A stretch of DNA of 64,000 nucleotides from Pseudonocardia sp. MH-G8 (GTDB lineage: Bacteria; Actinomycetota; Actinomycetes; Mycobacteriales; Pseudonocardiaceae): NCBI RefSeq assembly GCF_002262885.1, contig NZ_NKYF01000024.1, positions 62,001 through 126,000 of the forward strand, in the 5' to 3' direction. Below the pieces are notes generated by a model. The model did no database searches and was not told the origin of the DNA. It saw nothing but the letters and a program-made list of their open reading frames with translations. The translations under genes were made by a program, and so were the position numbers. Below are positions 7,928 to 17,594 of this stretch, in pieces; the first letter of the stretch is position 1, and each line of letters opens with the position of its first letter.

Positions 7928-9769
7928 GTGCACGAGCAGTACCCGCGTCCCCAGCTCGTCCGCTCGGAGTGGCAGGACCTGTGCGGGCAGTGGCGCTTCG
8001 CCTTCGACGACGCCGACACCGGGCGCGCGGCGGGCTGGGCCACGGCGGCCGACCCGTTCGACCAGACGATCACGGTGCCCTACCCCTACGAGTCGCAGCT
8101 GTCGGGCATCGGCGATCCGAGCCCTCGCCCGGTCGTCTGGTACCGGCGGCAGGTGGAGCTGCCCGCACCCGGGCCCAAGCAGCGGCTGCTGCTGCACTTC
8201 GGGGCCGTCGACCACGAAGCGCAGGTCTGGGTCAACGGCGTGCACCTTGGCGGGCACGAGGGCGGGCACACGCCGTTCTCGTTCGACGCCACCGACGCGC
8301 TGGTGCCCGGGGCCACGCAGCTGATCGTGGTCCGCGCCGAGGACCACGCCGACGACGTCACCCAGCCCCGCGGCAAGCAGGACTGGCGCGCCGAGCCGCA
8401 CGGGATCTTCTACAAGCGCACCACCGGGATCTGGCAGCCGGTCTGGGCGGAGATCGTTCCGGACCTGCACGTCTCCGAGCTGCACTGGACCCCGGACGTC
8501 CCCGGCGCCGCGGTCACCTGCGAGGTGGCGCTGTCACGCCGCCCGGACCGGCCCGTCCGGCTGCGGATCCGGTTGTGCCTGGGCGAGGAGGAGCTCGCCG
8601 AGCACACCGTGCGGGTACGCGACGCGCACTCGCGCTTCGACGTGGCCATCCCGGCGGCGCGCCACGACATGCACCACAGCAGGCTGCTGTGGTCGCCCGA
8701 GCAGCCGACCCTGATCGACGCCGACGTCGAGCTGCTGGACGAGGGCGGGGCGGCGTTCGACTGCGTCGGCTCGTACTTCGGGCTGCGCAGCGTCGGTGTG
8801 CAGGACGGGCGGTTTCTGCTCAACGGCCGGCCCCGGTTCCTGCGGCTCGCCCTCGAGCAGGGGTACTGGCCGCAGTCGCACCTCGCCGCGCCGGACGCGG
8901 ACGCGCTGCGCCACGAGGCCGAGCGGATCAAGGAGCTGGGCTTCAACGGGATCCGCATCCACCAGAAGGTCGAGGACCCCCGCTTCCTGGCCTGGTGCGA
9001 CCGCATCGGCCTGCTGGTGTGGGACGAGATGCCGAGCGCCTTCGAGTTCGCGCCCCGCGCCGTGGAGCGGGTGGTGCGCGAGTGGCTGGAGGTCGTGCGC
9101 CGCGACCGCAGCCACCCGTGCGTCGTCACCTGGGTGCCGATGAACGAGAGCTGGGGGGTGTGGCACATGGCCGAGGTCGCCGAGCAGCGCCACTACGCCA
9201 CCGCGCTCTACCACCTCACCAAGAGCCTCGACGGCTCCCGCCCGGTGATCTCCAACGACGGCTGGGAGATCACCGAGACCGACATCTGGGGCGTGCACGA
9301 CTACGCCCCGCGCGGGGAGTCGCTGCGCGAGCGCTACGACGGCGCCGCGGCCGTGGACCGGGTGCTGGACGACCGCTGGCCCGGGCGCAAGAAGGTGGTG
9401 CTCGGCGACCCCGTCGACCGCGGTCAGCCGGTGGTGCTCACCGAGTTCGGCGGGCTGAGCTACGCCCCCGCCGCAGGCGAGAAGTGGTTCGGCTACGGCA
9501 CGGTCGGCTCGCCCGAGGAGCTGGCCGAGCGGCTGCGCGAGCTCGTCGACGCCGTGCTCGACAACCCCGAGCTGGCCGGCTTCTGCTACACCCAGCTCAC
9601 CGACACCGAGCAGGAGCGCAACGGGCTGCTCACCGAGGACCGCGAGCCGAAGCTCCCCGTGTCGACGATCCGGGAGATCCTCACCCGCCCGGCGGCGGCG
9701 GTGCCGGGCGAGGTGGTCGAGGCCAACCGCCGTCGCGCTGTTCAGGGCAGCGGCGAGGAGTCACGGTGA
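7928..9769 (+). CDS. Glycoside hydrolase family 2 enzyme
   Basis: Retaining beta-glycosidase (beta-galactosidase, beta-glucuronidase or related). The order is jelly-roll sugar-binding domain (about 1-180), immunoglobulin-like domain (about 180-280) and TIM barrel (about 280-600). The acid/base is Glu407 in WVPMNESWG; the nucleophile is Glu506 in VVLTEFGG. The length of 613 residues matches the short GH2 form. No signal peptide is seen, so it works in the cytoplasm. GTG 7928 is chosen because GGAGAG lies five bases before it; GTG 7913, overlapping the sulfatase stop, would add five residues. It is the last gene of the importer operon. The neighbouring uronate cluster (16772-20700) makes beta-glucuronidase an attractive but unproven activity. 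Confidence 0.92.
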   Translation: MHEQYPRPQLVRSEWQDLCGQWRFAFDDADTGRAAGWATAADPFDQTITVPYPYESQLSGIGDPSPRPVVWYRRQVELPAPGPKQRLLLHFGAVDHEAQVWVNGVHLGGHEGGHTPFSFDATDALVPGATQLIVVRAEDHADDVTQPRGKQDWRAEPHGIFYKRTTGIWQPVWAEIVPDLHVSELHWTPDVPGAAVTCEVALSRRPDRPVRLRIRLCLGEEELAEHTVRVRDAHSRFDVAIPAARHDMHHSRLLWSPEQPTLIDADVELLDEGGAAFDCVGSYFGLRSVGVQDGRFLLNGRPRFLRLALEQGYWPQSHLAAPDADALRHEAERIKELGFNGIRIHQKVEDPRFLAWCDRIGLLVWDEMPSAFEFAPRAVERVVREWLEVVRRDRSHPCVVTWVPMNESWGVWHMAEVAEQRHYATALYHLTKSLDGSRPVISNDGWEITETDIWGVHDYAPRGESLRERYDGAAAVDRVLDDRWPGRKKVVLGDPVDRGQPVVLTEFGGLSYAPAAGEKWFGYGTVGSPEELAERLRELVDAVLDNPELAGFCYTQLTDTEQERNGLLTEDREPKLPVSTIREILTRPAAAVPGEVVEANRRRAVQGSGEESR

Positions 9770-10036
9770 GCGTCCCCGGCGAGCGGCCGGTGCGCCGCCT
9801 CCGACTCGTGGACCCGCGCGATGGTGGCCGATGAGACGGATGAGGCCTACCCTGACAAAAAGGACACCTCGGCCGTCCGGTCGGCAGGGAGCCGGCCGAT
9901 CGCACGCCCGATCCTCGTTCTGCACGGGCGTGCGATCGGATCGAATCGGCAGGCGTTCCCGCACCTTGCTTCGCGCGATCGAGCACGTCAGGTCGGGCTG
10001 AGTCCCCCACGTCGTCGACCGAAGGAAGTGGGAACC

Positions 10037-10936
10037 GTGCTCACGACAGTCCTGATCGTGGTCATCGCGCTGATCGCGCTGCTGCTCGCCAGCAGCGTCA
10101 AGATGGTGCAGCAGTACCAGAAGGGCGTCGTCCTGCGCTTCGGACGGCTGCTGCCCGAGGTCCGTCAACCCGGCCTGCAGTTGCTGGTGCCGGTCGCCGA
10201 CCGCATGGTGAAGGTGCCCGTCCAGACCATCGTGCTCGACGTGCCCCCGCAGGGCGCGATCACCAAGGACAACGTCACGCTCAGCGTCGACGCCGTCGTG
10301 TACTTCCGCGTCACCGACCCGGTCAAGGCCGTGGTGAACGTCGAGAACTACCTCGGCGCCATCTCCCAGGTCGCGCGGACCTCGCTCCGGTCGGTGATCG
10401 GCCGGGCCGACCTCGACACCATGCTGTCGGACCGCGAGCAGGTCAACAACGAGCTCCGCGCAGTGATCGACACACCGACCGACGACTGGGGCGTCAGCGT
10501 CGACCGGGTCGAGATCAAGGACATCGCACTTCCCGAGAGCATGCGCCGGGCGATGGCGCACCAGGCCGAGGCGGAGCGGGACCGCCGCGCCAGGGTCATC
10601 TCGGCCGATGGCGAGTTCGAAGCCTCGAGGCGGCTCTCCGACGCGGCGCGGGTCATGGCCGACACCCCCGGCGCGTTGCAGCTGCGGCTCCTGCAGACCG
10701 TCAGCGACGTGGCCTCGGAGAACAACAGCACCCTCGTCATGCCGCTGCCGGTGGAGCTGCTGCGCTTCTTCGAGAACCCGACCGGCGAGAAGGGGGCGGC
10801 CGACACCACCCCGTCGACCTCCACGCCGGCCATCGCCGAGCCGACGCCTCCCACGCCGCCCTCGGCACCTCCGGTGCTGCGCAGCGCCCGTGTCGGTAGG
10901 CCCGAACCCGTCGACGGTGACGGCGTGGATCGTTAG
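10037..10936 (+). CDS. SPFH/band 7 (stomatin-like) membrane protein
   Basis: Membrane-anchored scaffold protein of the prohibitin/stomatin group, associated with membrane microdomains or protease control. It has one N-terminal span (residues about 2-20, LTTVLIVVIALIALLLA), then the SPFH domain from QQYQKGVVLRFGRLLP to about residue 210, a coiled AEAERDRRARV segment and a Pro/Thr-rich tail of about 45 residues. The length is 299 residues. GTG 10037 follows GGAAG; the frame is open further upstream but with no ribosome site and non-membrane sequence. The 267-bp gap before it (9770-10036) holds no gene that I can see. There is no partner NfeD gene beside it. Confidence 0.9.
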   Translation: MLTTVLIVVIALIALLLASSVKMVQQYQKGVVLRFGRLLPEVRQPGLQLLVPVADRMVKVPVQTIVLDVPPQGAITKDNVTLSVDAVVYFRVTDPVKAVVNVENYLGAISQVARTSLRSVIGRADLDTMLSDREQVNNELRAVIDTPTDDWGVSVDRVEIKDIALPESMRRAMAHQAEAERDRRARVISADGEFEASRRLSDAARVMADTPGALQLRLLQTVSDVASENNSTLVMPLPVELLRFFENPTGEKGAADTTPSTSTPAIAEPTPPTPPSAPPVLRSARVGRPEPVDGDGVDR

Positions 10937-10940
10937 GGGT

Positions 10941-11126
10941 TCACCACAGGTCGGGCGGGAGGTCCTCGGTCAGGTCCTCCAGCTCACCGCGGTTCTTCGC
11001 GGCGTAGGCGCCCGCCACGCGATCGTCGAACTCGACGATCGTGAGCGTCCCGTCCCGCAGCGCCCGCTCGAGCCGCCGCGCGACCGCCTGCCGTTCGGCG
11101 TCCGACACCCGCAGATCCCGATGCAC
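10941..11126 (-). CDS. DUF1707 small protein
   Basis: Short 61-residue protein consisting of one DUF1707 domain: LRVSDAERQAVARRLERAL followed by GTLTIVEFDDRV and YAAKNRGELEDLTEDLP. The domain is frequent in actinobacteria at the N terminus of membrane proteins; here it stands alone, and its function is unknown. GTG 11126 has GGAG five bases upstream; ATG 11144 would add six residues but lacks a ribosome site. It converges with the SPFH gene and is separated from it by 4 bp. Confidence 0.8.
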   Translation of the reverse strand: MHRDLRVSDAERQAVARRLERALRDGTLTIVEFDDRVAGAYAAKNRGELEDLTEDLPPDLW

Positions 11127-11267
11127 GCCTGCTCCGTCCCTCATCGAACGGTTCGAGGATAAGGCCGCCGGCGCGGTCGCACGCAGCACGATCTCCACGT
11201 CTGCATGCTTGCGCGGTGTCCTCGGTGCTGGTCTACTCCGCCACCAGGCAGCGAGGGCGGAGCAACG

Positions 11268-12634
<1,367 letters not shown>

Positions 12635-12638
<4 letters not shown>

Positions 12639-13414
12639 CCGATCGCTCGACCGAGCTGAGATTCGACGTCCCGCATTCGGCCCGCGTCTGGAACTACTGG
12701 CTGGGTGGCAAGGACAACTACCCGCCCGACCGGGCCGTCGGGGATGCGGTGGCGGCGCAGAACCCGGAGATCCTCGTCATCGCGCGGCAAGCGCGGCAGT
12801 TCCTCGTGCGCGCGGTGACCTTCCTCGCGGCCGAGGCAGGCATCGACCAGTTCCTCGACATCGGCACCGGCCTGCCCACGATGCAGAACACGCACGAGGT
12901 GGCGCAGCAGCACGTGCCCGCCGCCCGGATCGTCTACGTCGACAACGACCCGCTGGTGCTCGCCCACGCCCGCACGCTGCTCGTGAACACCGCGCCCGAG
13001 GGCGTCACCACCTACGTGCACGCCGATGTCCGCGAACCGGAGACGATCCTCGCGGACGCCCGGAACGTCCTCAACCTCGACCGGCCGGTCGCCGTGATGC
13101 TGCTGGGCATCCTCGGGCACGCCGCACCGGACTTCGCCGACATGCGTTCGATCATCACGACGCTGATGGCCGGGCTGCCCTCGGGGAGCTACCTCGTCCT
13201 GCAGGACGGGAGCGACACCAGCGACACCGTCCGCGAGAGCGCAGTGATGAACAACTACCAACTGCGCACGCTCGACCAGTTCCGGCAGTGCTTCGAAGGC
13301 CTGGAGATGGTCGAACCGGGTCTGGTCCCGACACCGCTGTGGCGACCGGCCCCCACCGACATCGGCACACCCGAGCCGATCGACTCCTACTGCGCGGTGG
13401 GTCGCAAGCCCTGA
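12635..13414 (+). CDS. SAM-dependent methyltransferase, PF04672 (DUF574) family
   Basis: Predicted methyltransferase of 259 residues from a family expanded in actinomycetes. The conserved opening HSARVWNYWLGGKDNYPPDRA (split here as HSARVWNYWL plus GGKDNY) is diagnostic, followed by the SAM site FLDIGTGLPT and VYVDNDPLV, and a LQDGSD segment. The methyl acceptor of this family is unknown. GTG 12635 overlaps the permease stop and has GAAGGAG upstream, so permease and methyltransferase are coupled. Confidence 0.9.
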
Positions 13415-13421
13415 CGGCCGC

Positions 13422-14405
13422 TCAGCGGCCGGTGATGTCGATGGAGAGCTTGACCGCGCCGTGCCCCTGGTCCCGCGCGATCTCCAGCGCGGCAGGCACG
13501 TCGTCGAGCCGGTGCGCGGGGCCGAGGCAGTGCTCCACCTCGATCGCGCCCGTGTGGATGTGCTGCACGGCGTCGCGGAACGCGACCAGGCCCGGCTCCG
13601 ACTGGGTGCCGCCCGCCCACTGGATGCGCACGATCTTGCGGAACGCGTCGTACATCGGGAACCGCGCCATGCCGAGCCGCTCCGGGAAGCCGAAGAACCC
13701 CAGCGTGCCGCGGACCGCCACGGCCGCGACGGCGTCAGCGCGCAGCGCGTCGTACCCCGCGGCCTCGATCACGAGGTCGGCGCCCGTCCCGCCGGTGACG
13801 TCCAGGACCGCGTCGACGAAGGACTCCTCCGGCGCGTGGATCAGCGTGCGGGCGCCGAGCCGGCCCGCCACGGCGAGCCGCTCGGCGTTGAGGTCGGACA
13901 CGACCAGGTTCTCGAAGCCTCGCTGCAGCGCCTGCTGCAGGAAGAACAGCCCGGCCGACCCGGCGCCGATGATCGCGGCGGTCCCGGTGCCCGGTTCCGG
14001 GCAGAACATCCGCATCGAGTAGAGCGTGGTGCCGTACTGCTGCGCCATCAGCAGGCGGGCCGGGTCGCCGTCCACCGGGAGCGGGACCACGTGGTCCTCG
14101 TCGAGGAGCTGGAACTCGGCGAAGCACCCCCCGGCGCTGCCGACGGGAACCGTGAGCACGCGCACCCCGGTGGGGAACCGCGCCGAACGGCTCTCGACGA
14201 TCTCGCCCACACCCTCGTGGCCCGGGTACCCCGGCCTGCCGAGCCACTCCTCGTTGTGGAACCCGTCGTAGACGGCGTGGACGTCCGAGCCGCAGATCGA
14301 CGCCCGCTCCATGCGGACCACGAGCTCACCGTCCGCCTCCGCGACCGGCACCGGGAAGTCGCCGACCTCGACCTTGCCCGGTTCCGGAACGAACGCTGCG
14401 CGCAC
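13422..14405 (-). CDS. Zinc-type medium-chain dehydrogenase
   Basis: MDR-superfamily alcohol/polyol dehydrogenase of 327 residues. The catalytic zinc ligand motif CGSDVH (residue about 38) and GHEGVGE are present, as is the Rossmann motif GAGSAGLF. No four-Cys structural zinc loop can be seen, which sets it apart from typical threonine/sorbitol dehydrogenases. GTG 14405 follows GGGGAGG. It lies 72 bp behind the Nramp-like gene, and is last in the GntR-Nramp-dehydrogenase operon, divergent from the uronate genes. It may oxidise or reduce a sugar-acid intermediate; inference only. Confidence 0.88.
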   Translation of the reverse strand: MRAAFVPEPGKVEVGDFPVPVAEADGELVVRMERASICGSDVHAVYDGFHNEEWLGRPGYPGHEGVGEIVESRSARFPTGVRVLTVPVGSAGGCFAEFQLLDEDHVVPLPVDGDPARLLMAQQYGTTLYSMRMFCPEPGTGTAAIIGAGSAGLFFLQQALQRGFENLVVSDLNAERLAVAGRLGARTLIHAPEESFVDAVLDVTGGTGADLVIEAAGYDALRADAVAAVAVRGTLGFFGFPERLGMARFPMYDAFRKIVRIQWAGGTQSEPGLVAFRDAVQHIHTGAIEVEHCLGPAHRLDDVPAALEIARDQGHGAVKLSIDITGR

Positions 14406-14477
14406 CAGTCCTCCCCCGCCGCGGCCGCCGTCGCCCGCGGTGCTGTCCTGACACTAGGCGGAGGCGGGCCGCCCGGG

Positions 14478-15899
14478 TCAGCCGATCGAGAATCCGAACA
14501 CGTTCAGCACCGAGTAGACGCCCACCAGCCCGATGGCGACGCTGCTGACGACGAGGGCCACGGTGAACAACGCGCCACCGTGCAGCCGCGGGTCGATCTC
14601 GGACCGGCGCAGGTACCAGACGGCCACCACCGCGGCGAGCAGGAAGACCCCGCTCATCACGCCCCCGATGAGGATCATCACGACCGGCGACTGCACGAAC
14701 AGGTAGACGACTCCCCAGACCACCGGCAGCGCCACGGTGAAGACGCGGACCCAGCGCGTGCGCGCCACCGGGTCGCTCCAGTCGAAGACGCCGGCGCAGG
14801 ACAGCAGGTTGGCGTACATGCGCGACCAGGCCGGGGTGGCTGCCCACAGCGTGGAGCCGAGCACGGCGATCGCTCCGACGAGGAACAGGACGCTCGCCCA
14901 CTCACCGAGGGTGTCGGTGTACAGGCGGGAGAGCGTGGTGATCATCTCGTTGCCCTCGGGCACGATCCCCTGCGGGTGCAGGACCGCGGCGCCCATGACG
15001 AAGAACGCCATGGTGGTGACCGTGTAGACGACCCAGGACAGCAGCGCGTCCTTGTACATGACCCGGATCCAGCCCTTGGCGCGGCGCTCCCAGTCGGCGC
15101 TGCCGTCGTTCGGGCCGACCCAGCGGGCGTAGCCCTTCTCGATGCACCAGTACGGGTAGCTGCTGATCTCGTCGACGGACACGCCGGTGAGGCCGAACAT
15201 CGCCACCGCGGCGCCCAGCGCGCCGGCCGGGATGCTGAGGGTGAGGCCGCCGAGCAGGTCGTCGGCGCCGTAGGCGAACGGGGTGAACGGTAGACCGACC
15301 GCGATGACGACCGTGACCAGCGAGAAGATCACGACCAGCCCGACGGCCACCTTCTCGATCAGCGCGTAGCGGTTGGAGTAGAGCGCGGCGACGGTGCCCG
15401 CGACGACCACCAGCGTCCAGACGAGGACGGAGGTGAACCCCAGCGGGTCGCCCCCGATCGGGAGCAGGATGCTGAACGCGACGGCGACGCTGCCGACGAT
15501 CCCGCCGGTCTGCAGCACCTTCGACAGCGCCAGCACCACCCACAGGACGTTGATCCAGCCGAGCCGGCCGACCGCGGGCGGCACCTTGTTGTAGCCGGTG
15601 AGCGCGGGCTGGCCGGTCGAGATGGTCCAGCGTGCGAGCTCGATCTGCACCGCCACCTTGACCAGGGTGGAGACGATGACCAGCCACAGGATGACGAAGC
15701 CGACCTCGGCACCCAGGGTGGTGGTGGCCACCAGCTCACCCGCCCCGACGATCGCGGCGCTGAGCACGAGGCCGGGGCCGAGGTAGCGCAGGCTGTGCCG
15801 CCAGCCCTGCGGCGGCTCCTTGATCCCCTCCGGGGTGAGCCGGTACGGATCTCCGGCCGTCACCGATCCCCGCTCCGTCGCGCTGCCGTCTCCCGCCAT
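14478..15899 (-). CDS. Nramp-family-like transporter lacking metal-site motifs
   Basis: Polytopic membrane protein of 473 residues with about 11-12 spans and the Nramp frame (GPGLVLSAAIV near residue 41). In true Nramp Mn/Fe transporters, span 1 carries DPGN and span 6 carries MPH. Here the span 1 position reads GAGE (residues 52-55) and the span 6 region reads FGLTGVSVDEI, so the known metal ligands are missing. A divalent metal substrate is therefore doubtful. The gene sits 41 bp behind the GntR gene, ahead of an MDR dehydrogenase, and opposite the uronate operon. No other importer lies in this locus, so it might carry the organic substrate. ATG 15899 follows GGAGG. Confidence 0.8.
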   Translation of the reverse strand: MAGDGSATERGSVTAGDPYRLTPEGIKEPPQGWRHSLRYLGPGLVLSAAIVGAGELVATTTLGAEVGFVILWLVIVSTLVKVAVQIELARWTISTGQPALTGYNKVPPAVGRLGWINVLWVVLALSKVLQTGGIVGSVAVAFSILLPIGGDPLGFTSVLVWTLVVVAGTVAALYSNRYALIEKVAVGLVVIFSLVTVVIAVGLPFTPFAYGADDLLGGLTLSIPAGALGAAVAMFGLTGVSVDEISSYPYWCIEKGYARWVGPNDGSADWERRAKGWIRVMYKDALLSWVVYTVTTMAFFVMGAAVLHPQGIVPEGNEMITTLSRLYTDTLGEWASVLFLVGAIAVLGSTLWAATPAWSRMYANLLSCAGVFDWSDPVARTRWVRVFTVALPVVWGVVYLFVQSPVVMILIGGVMSGVFLLAAVVAVWYLRRSEIDPRLHGGALFTVALVVSSVAIGLVGVYSVLNVFGFSIG

Positions 15900-15940
15900 G
15901 GGGCCTCCCTCGCCTCGTCGCGATCACGCACCAACCGGGA

Positions 15941-16684
15941 CTACGTGCTGCCCGGCTCCGGCTCCGCGAAGTACCACGGGGTGCGCCGCCGGATCTCGTC
16001 GATGTCGTGCAGCACCGCGCGCAGGTGGGTGCGCAGCGCCGCCTCGGCGCCGTCGCCGTCACCACCTGCCAGCCGCTCCACGACCTGCTCGTGCTGGTCG
16101 ACCATCCGCGCGACGATCTCGGGCATCGGCAGGCTCAGCCGGCGCGCGCGGTCCAGGTGGGCCTTGGCCGTGTTGACCACCTTCCAGGCGGTCCGGTGCC
16201 CACTGATCTCGAGCAGCCGCTGGTGGAACGCCTCGTCGAGCGCGAAGAACCGGGCCGCCCCCGGCTCGGCGACGGCCTCCCGCTGCGCCACGAGCAGCGC
16301 ACGCAGATCGGCGATGTCGCCCTCGCGCACCCGGGGAGCGGCCTCTCGCAGGCCCGCCAGCTCGATCGCCTCCCGCACGAACTGCGCCTCGGCAACCGCC
16401 TCCGGCCGGATGCGGGACACGAAGGTGCCCAGCCGCGGGTAGATCTCCGCCAGTGCCTCGTCGGCCAACAGGATCAGGCTCTCCCGCACGGGAGTACGGC
16501 TCACCTGCAGCTCGGCGGCGAGTTCGTTCTCCGACAGCGCCGTGCCCGGCCGCAGGTCCAGCGACACGATGCGCGCGCGCAGCAGCGCGTGGACGCGCCG
16601 GCGCGCGCTCAGCTGCGGGGCCGGCGCGTTCGCCGTGCGCGCCAGCAGCAGCGCGCTGCGGTCCGGCACTCCAGGTGCGTCCAT
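15941..16684 (-). CDS. GntR-family regulator, FCD subfamily
   Basis: Transcription factor of 247 residues. The winged helix is at about residues 25-90 (ALLRARIVSLDLRPGTALSENELAAEL, then VSRTPVRESL). The C-terminal FCD ligand domain follows, with metal/ligand residues in DEAFHQRLLEISGH and HLRAVLHDID. FCD regulators commonly sense uronates and related acids (UxuR, ExuR, KdgR). It is divergent from an SDR-UxuA-Eda-kinase operon with an inverted repeat between, so it probably controls both directions with a hexuronate or aldonate as effector. ATG 16684 is used; the ribosome site is weak. Confidence 0.92.
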   Translation of the reverse strand: MDAPGVPDRSALLLARTANAPAPQLSARRRVHALLRARIVSLDLRPGTALSENELAAELQVSRTPVRESLILLADEALAEIYPRLGTFVSRIRPEAVAEAQFVREAIELAGLREAAPRVREGDIADLRALLVAQREAVAEPGAARFFALDEAFHQRLLEISGHRTAWKVVNTAKAHLDRARRLSLPMPEIVARMVDQHEQVVERLAGGDGDGAEAALRTHLRAVLHDIDEIRRRTPWYFAEPEPGST

Positions 16685-16719
16685 GTGCGGGAGGCCTTCC
16701 CGATCTCGTCTTGCGGCCC

Positions 16720-16752
16720 CTACCATTTCAGCTTGTATGGTAGCAGCCATAC
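16720..16752. promoter_or_regulatory. Probable GntR operator(s)
   Basis: Overlapping inverted repeats lie between the divergent genes: CTACCAT (16720-16726) with ATGGTAG (16737-16743), and GTATGG (16735-16740) with CCATAC (16747-16752). The three ATGG/CCAT half-sites close to the SDR ribosome site fit a GntR repressor. Confidence 0.6.
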
Positions 16753-16771
16753 CAACCGCAGGAGGTTCGTC

Positions 16772-17593
16772 ATGAACACCCCGCCCGCCCCGCCTGCGGA
16801 GTTCGCGGGCCGGACCGCCGTGGTCACGGGCGCCGCAGCGGGCATCGGCGGCGCCGTGGCCGCCCGGCTCGCCGCGGCGGGCGCCGGCCTGGTGGCCTGC
16901 GACGTGGACGCCGACGCGCTCGGCGAGCACGCCGCGCGGATGCGGGCCGGCGGCGCCCGGGTCGTCGAGGTCGTCGGCGACGTCAGCCGCGCCGCCACCG
17001 CCACGCAGGCCGCGCAACAGGCGCAGGCCGAGTTCGGCGGCGCCGACGTACTGGTCAACGCGGCCGGCATCCAGCGCTACGGCACGGTGGAGAGCACCGA
17101 CGAAGCCGTCTGGAACGAGGTGCTGGCCGTCAACGTCACGAGCATCTTCCTGTTCGCCAAGCACCTCGTGCCACTGCTGCGGGCCGCGGGCGGCGGGTCG
17201 ATCGTCAACATCTCGTCCGTGCAGGCCTTCGTGGCGCAGTCCGACGTCGTCGCCTACTCGGCGAGCAAGGGCGCCATCAACGCGCTCAGCCGGGCGATCG
17301 CCGTCGACCACGCGCACGAACAGATCCGCTGCAACGTGGTGTGCCCGGGCTCGGTCGACACCCCGATGCTGCGCACGTCGGCGGCGCGGTTCTCCGGTGA
17401 CCGCGAGCCGGCCGAGCTGCTCGCCGAGTGGGGCCGGTCGCACCCGCTGGGCCGCACGGCCCGCCCCGAGGAGGTGGCGGAGGTGTGCGCGTTCCTGGCC
17501 GGACCGCGCTCGTCGTTCATGACGGGCAGCGAGGTCCGGGTGGACGGCGGGCTCACCGCCACCGTCGGTGTCGTCCTCCCCGAGGGCGGCTGA
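16772..17593 (+). CDS. SDR-family oxidoreductase
   Basis: NAD(P)-dependent classical short-chain dehydrogenase of 273 residues: cofactor motif TGAAAGIG near residue 21, NAAG near 92, Ser in NISSV and catalytic YSASK. The ATG at 16772 has GGAGG six bases upstream. It is the first gene of the operon with mannonate dehydratase, KDPG aldolase and an FGGY kinase. A fructuronate/mannonate oxidoreductase (UxuB-like) role would complete the conversion to mannonate; this is inferred from context, since SDR substrate cannot be read. Confidence 0.9.
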   Translation: MNTPPAPPAEFAGRTAVVTGAAAGIGGAVAARLAAAGAGLVACDVDADALGEHAARMRAGGARVVEVVGDVSRAATATQAAQQAQAEFGGADVLVNAAGIQRYGTVESTDEAVWNEVLAVNVTSIFLFAKHLVPLLRAAGGGSIVNISSVQAFVAQSDVVAYSASKGAINALSRAIAVDHAHEQIRCNVVCPGSVDTPMLRTSAARFSGDREPAELLAEWGRSHPLGRTARPEEVAEVCAFLAGPRSSFMTGSEVRVDGGLTATVGVVLPEGG

Positions 17594-17594
17594 C

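Noticed and set aside
14478..15899. Assignment as manganese transporter MntH
   Set aside because: The DPGN and MPH metal motifs are absent, so the name would be misleading.
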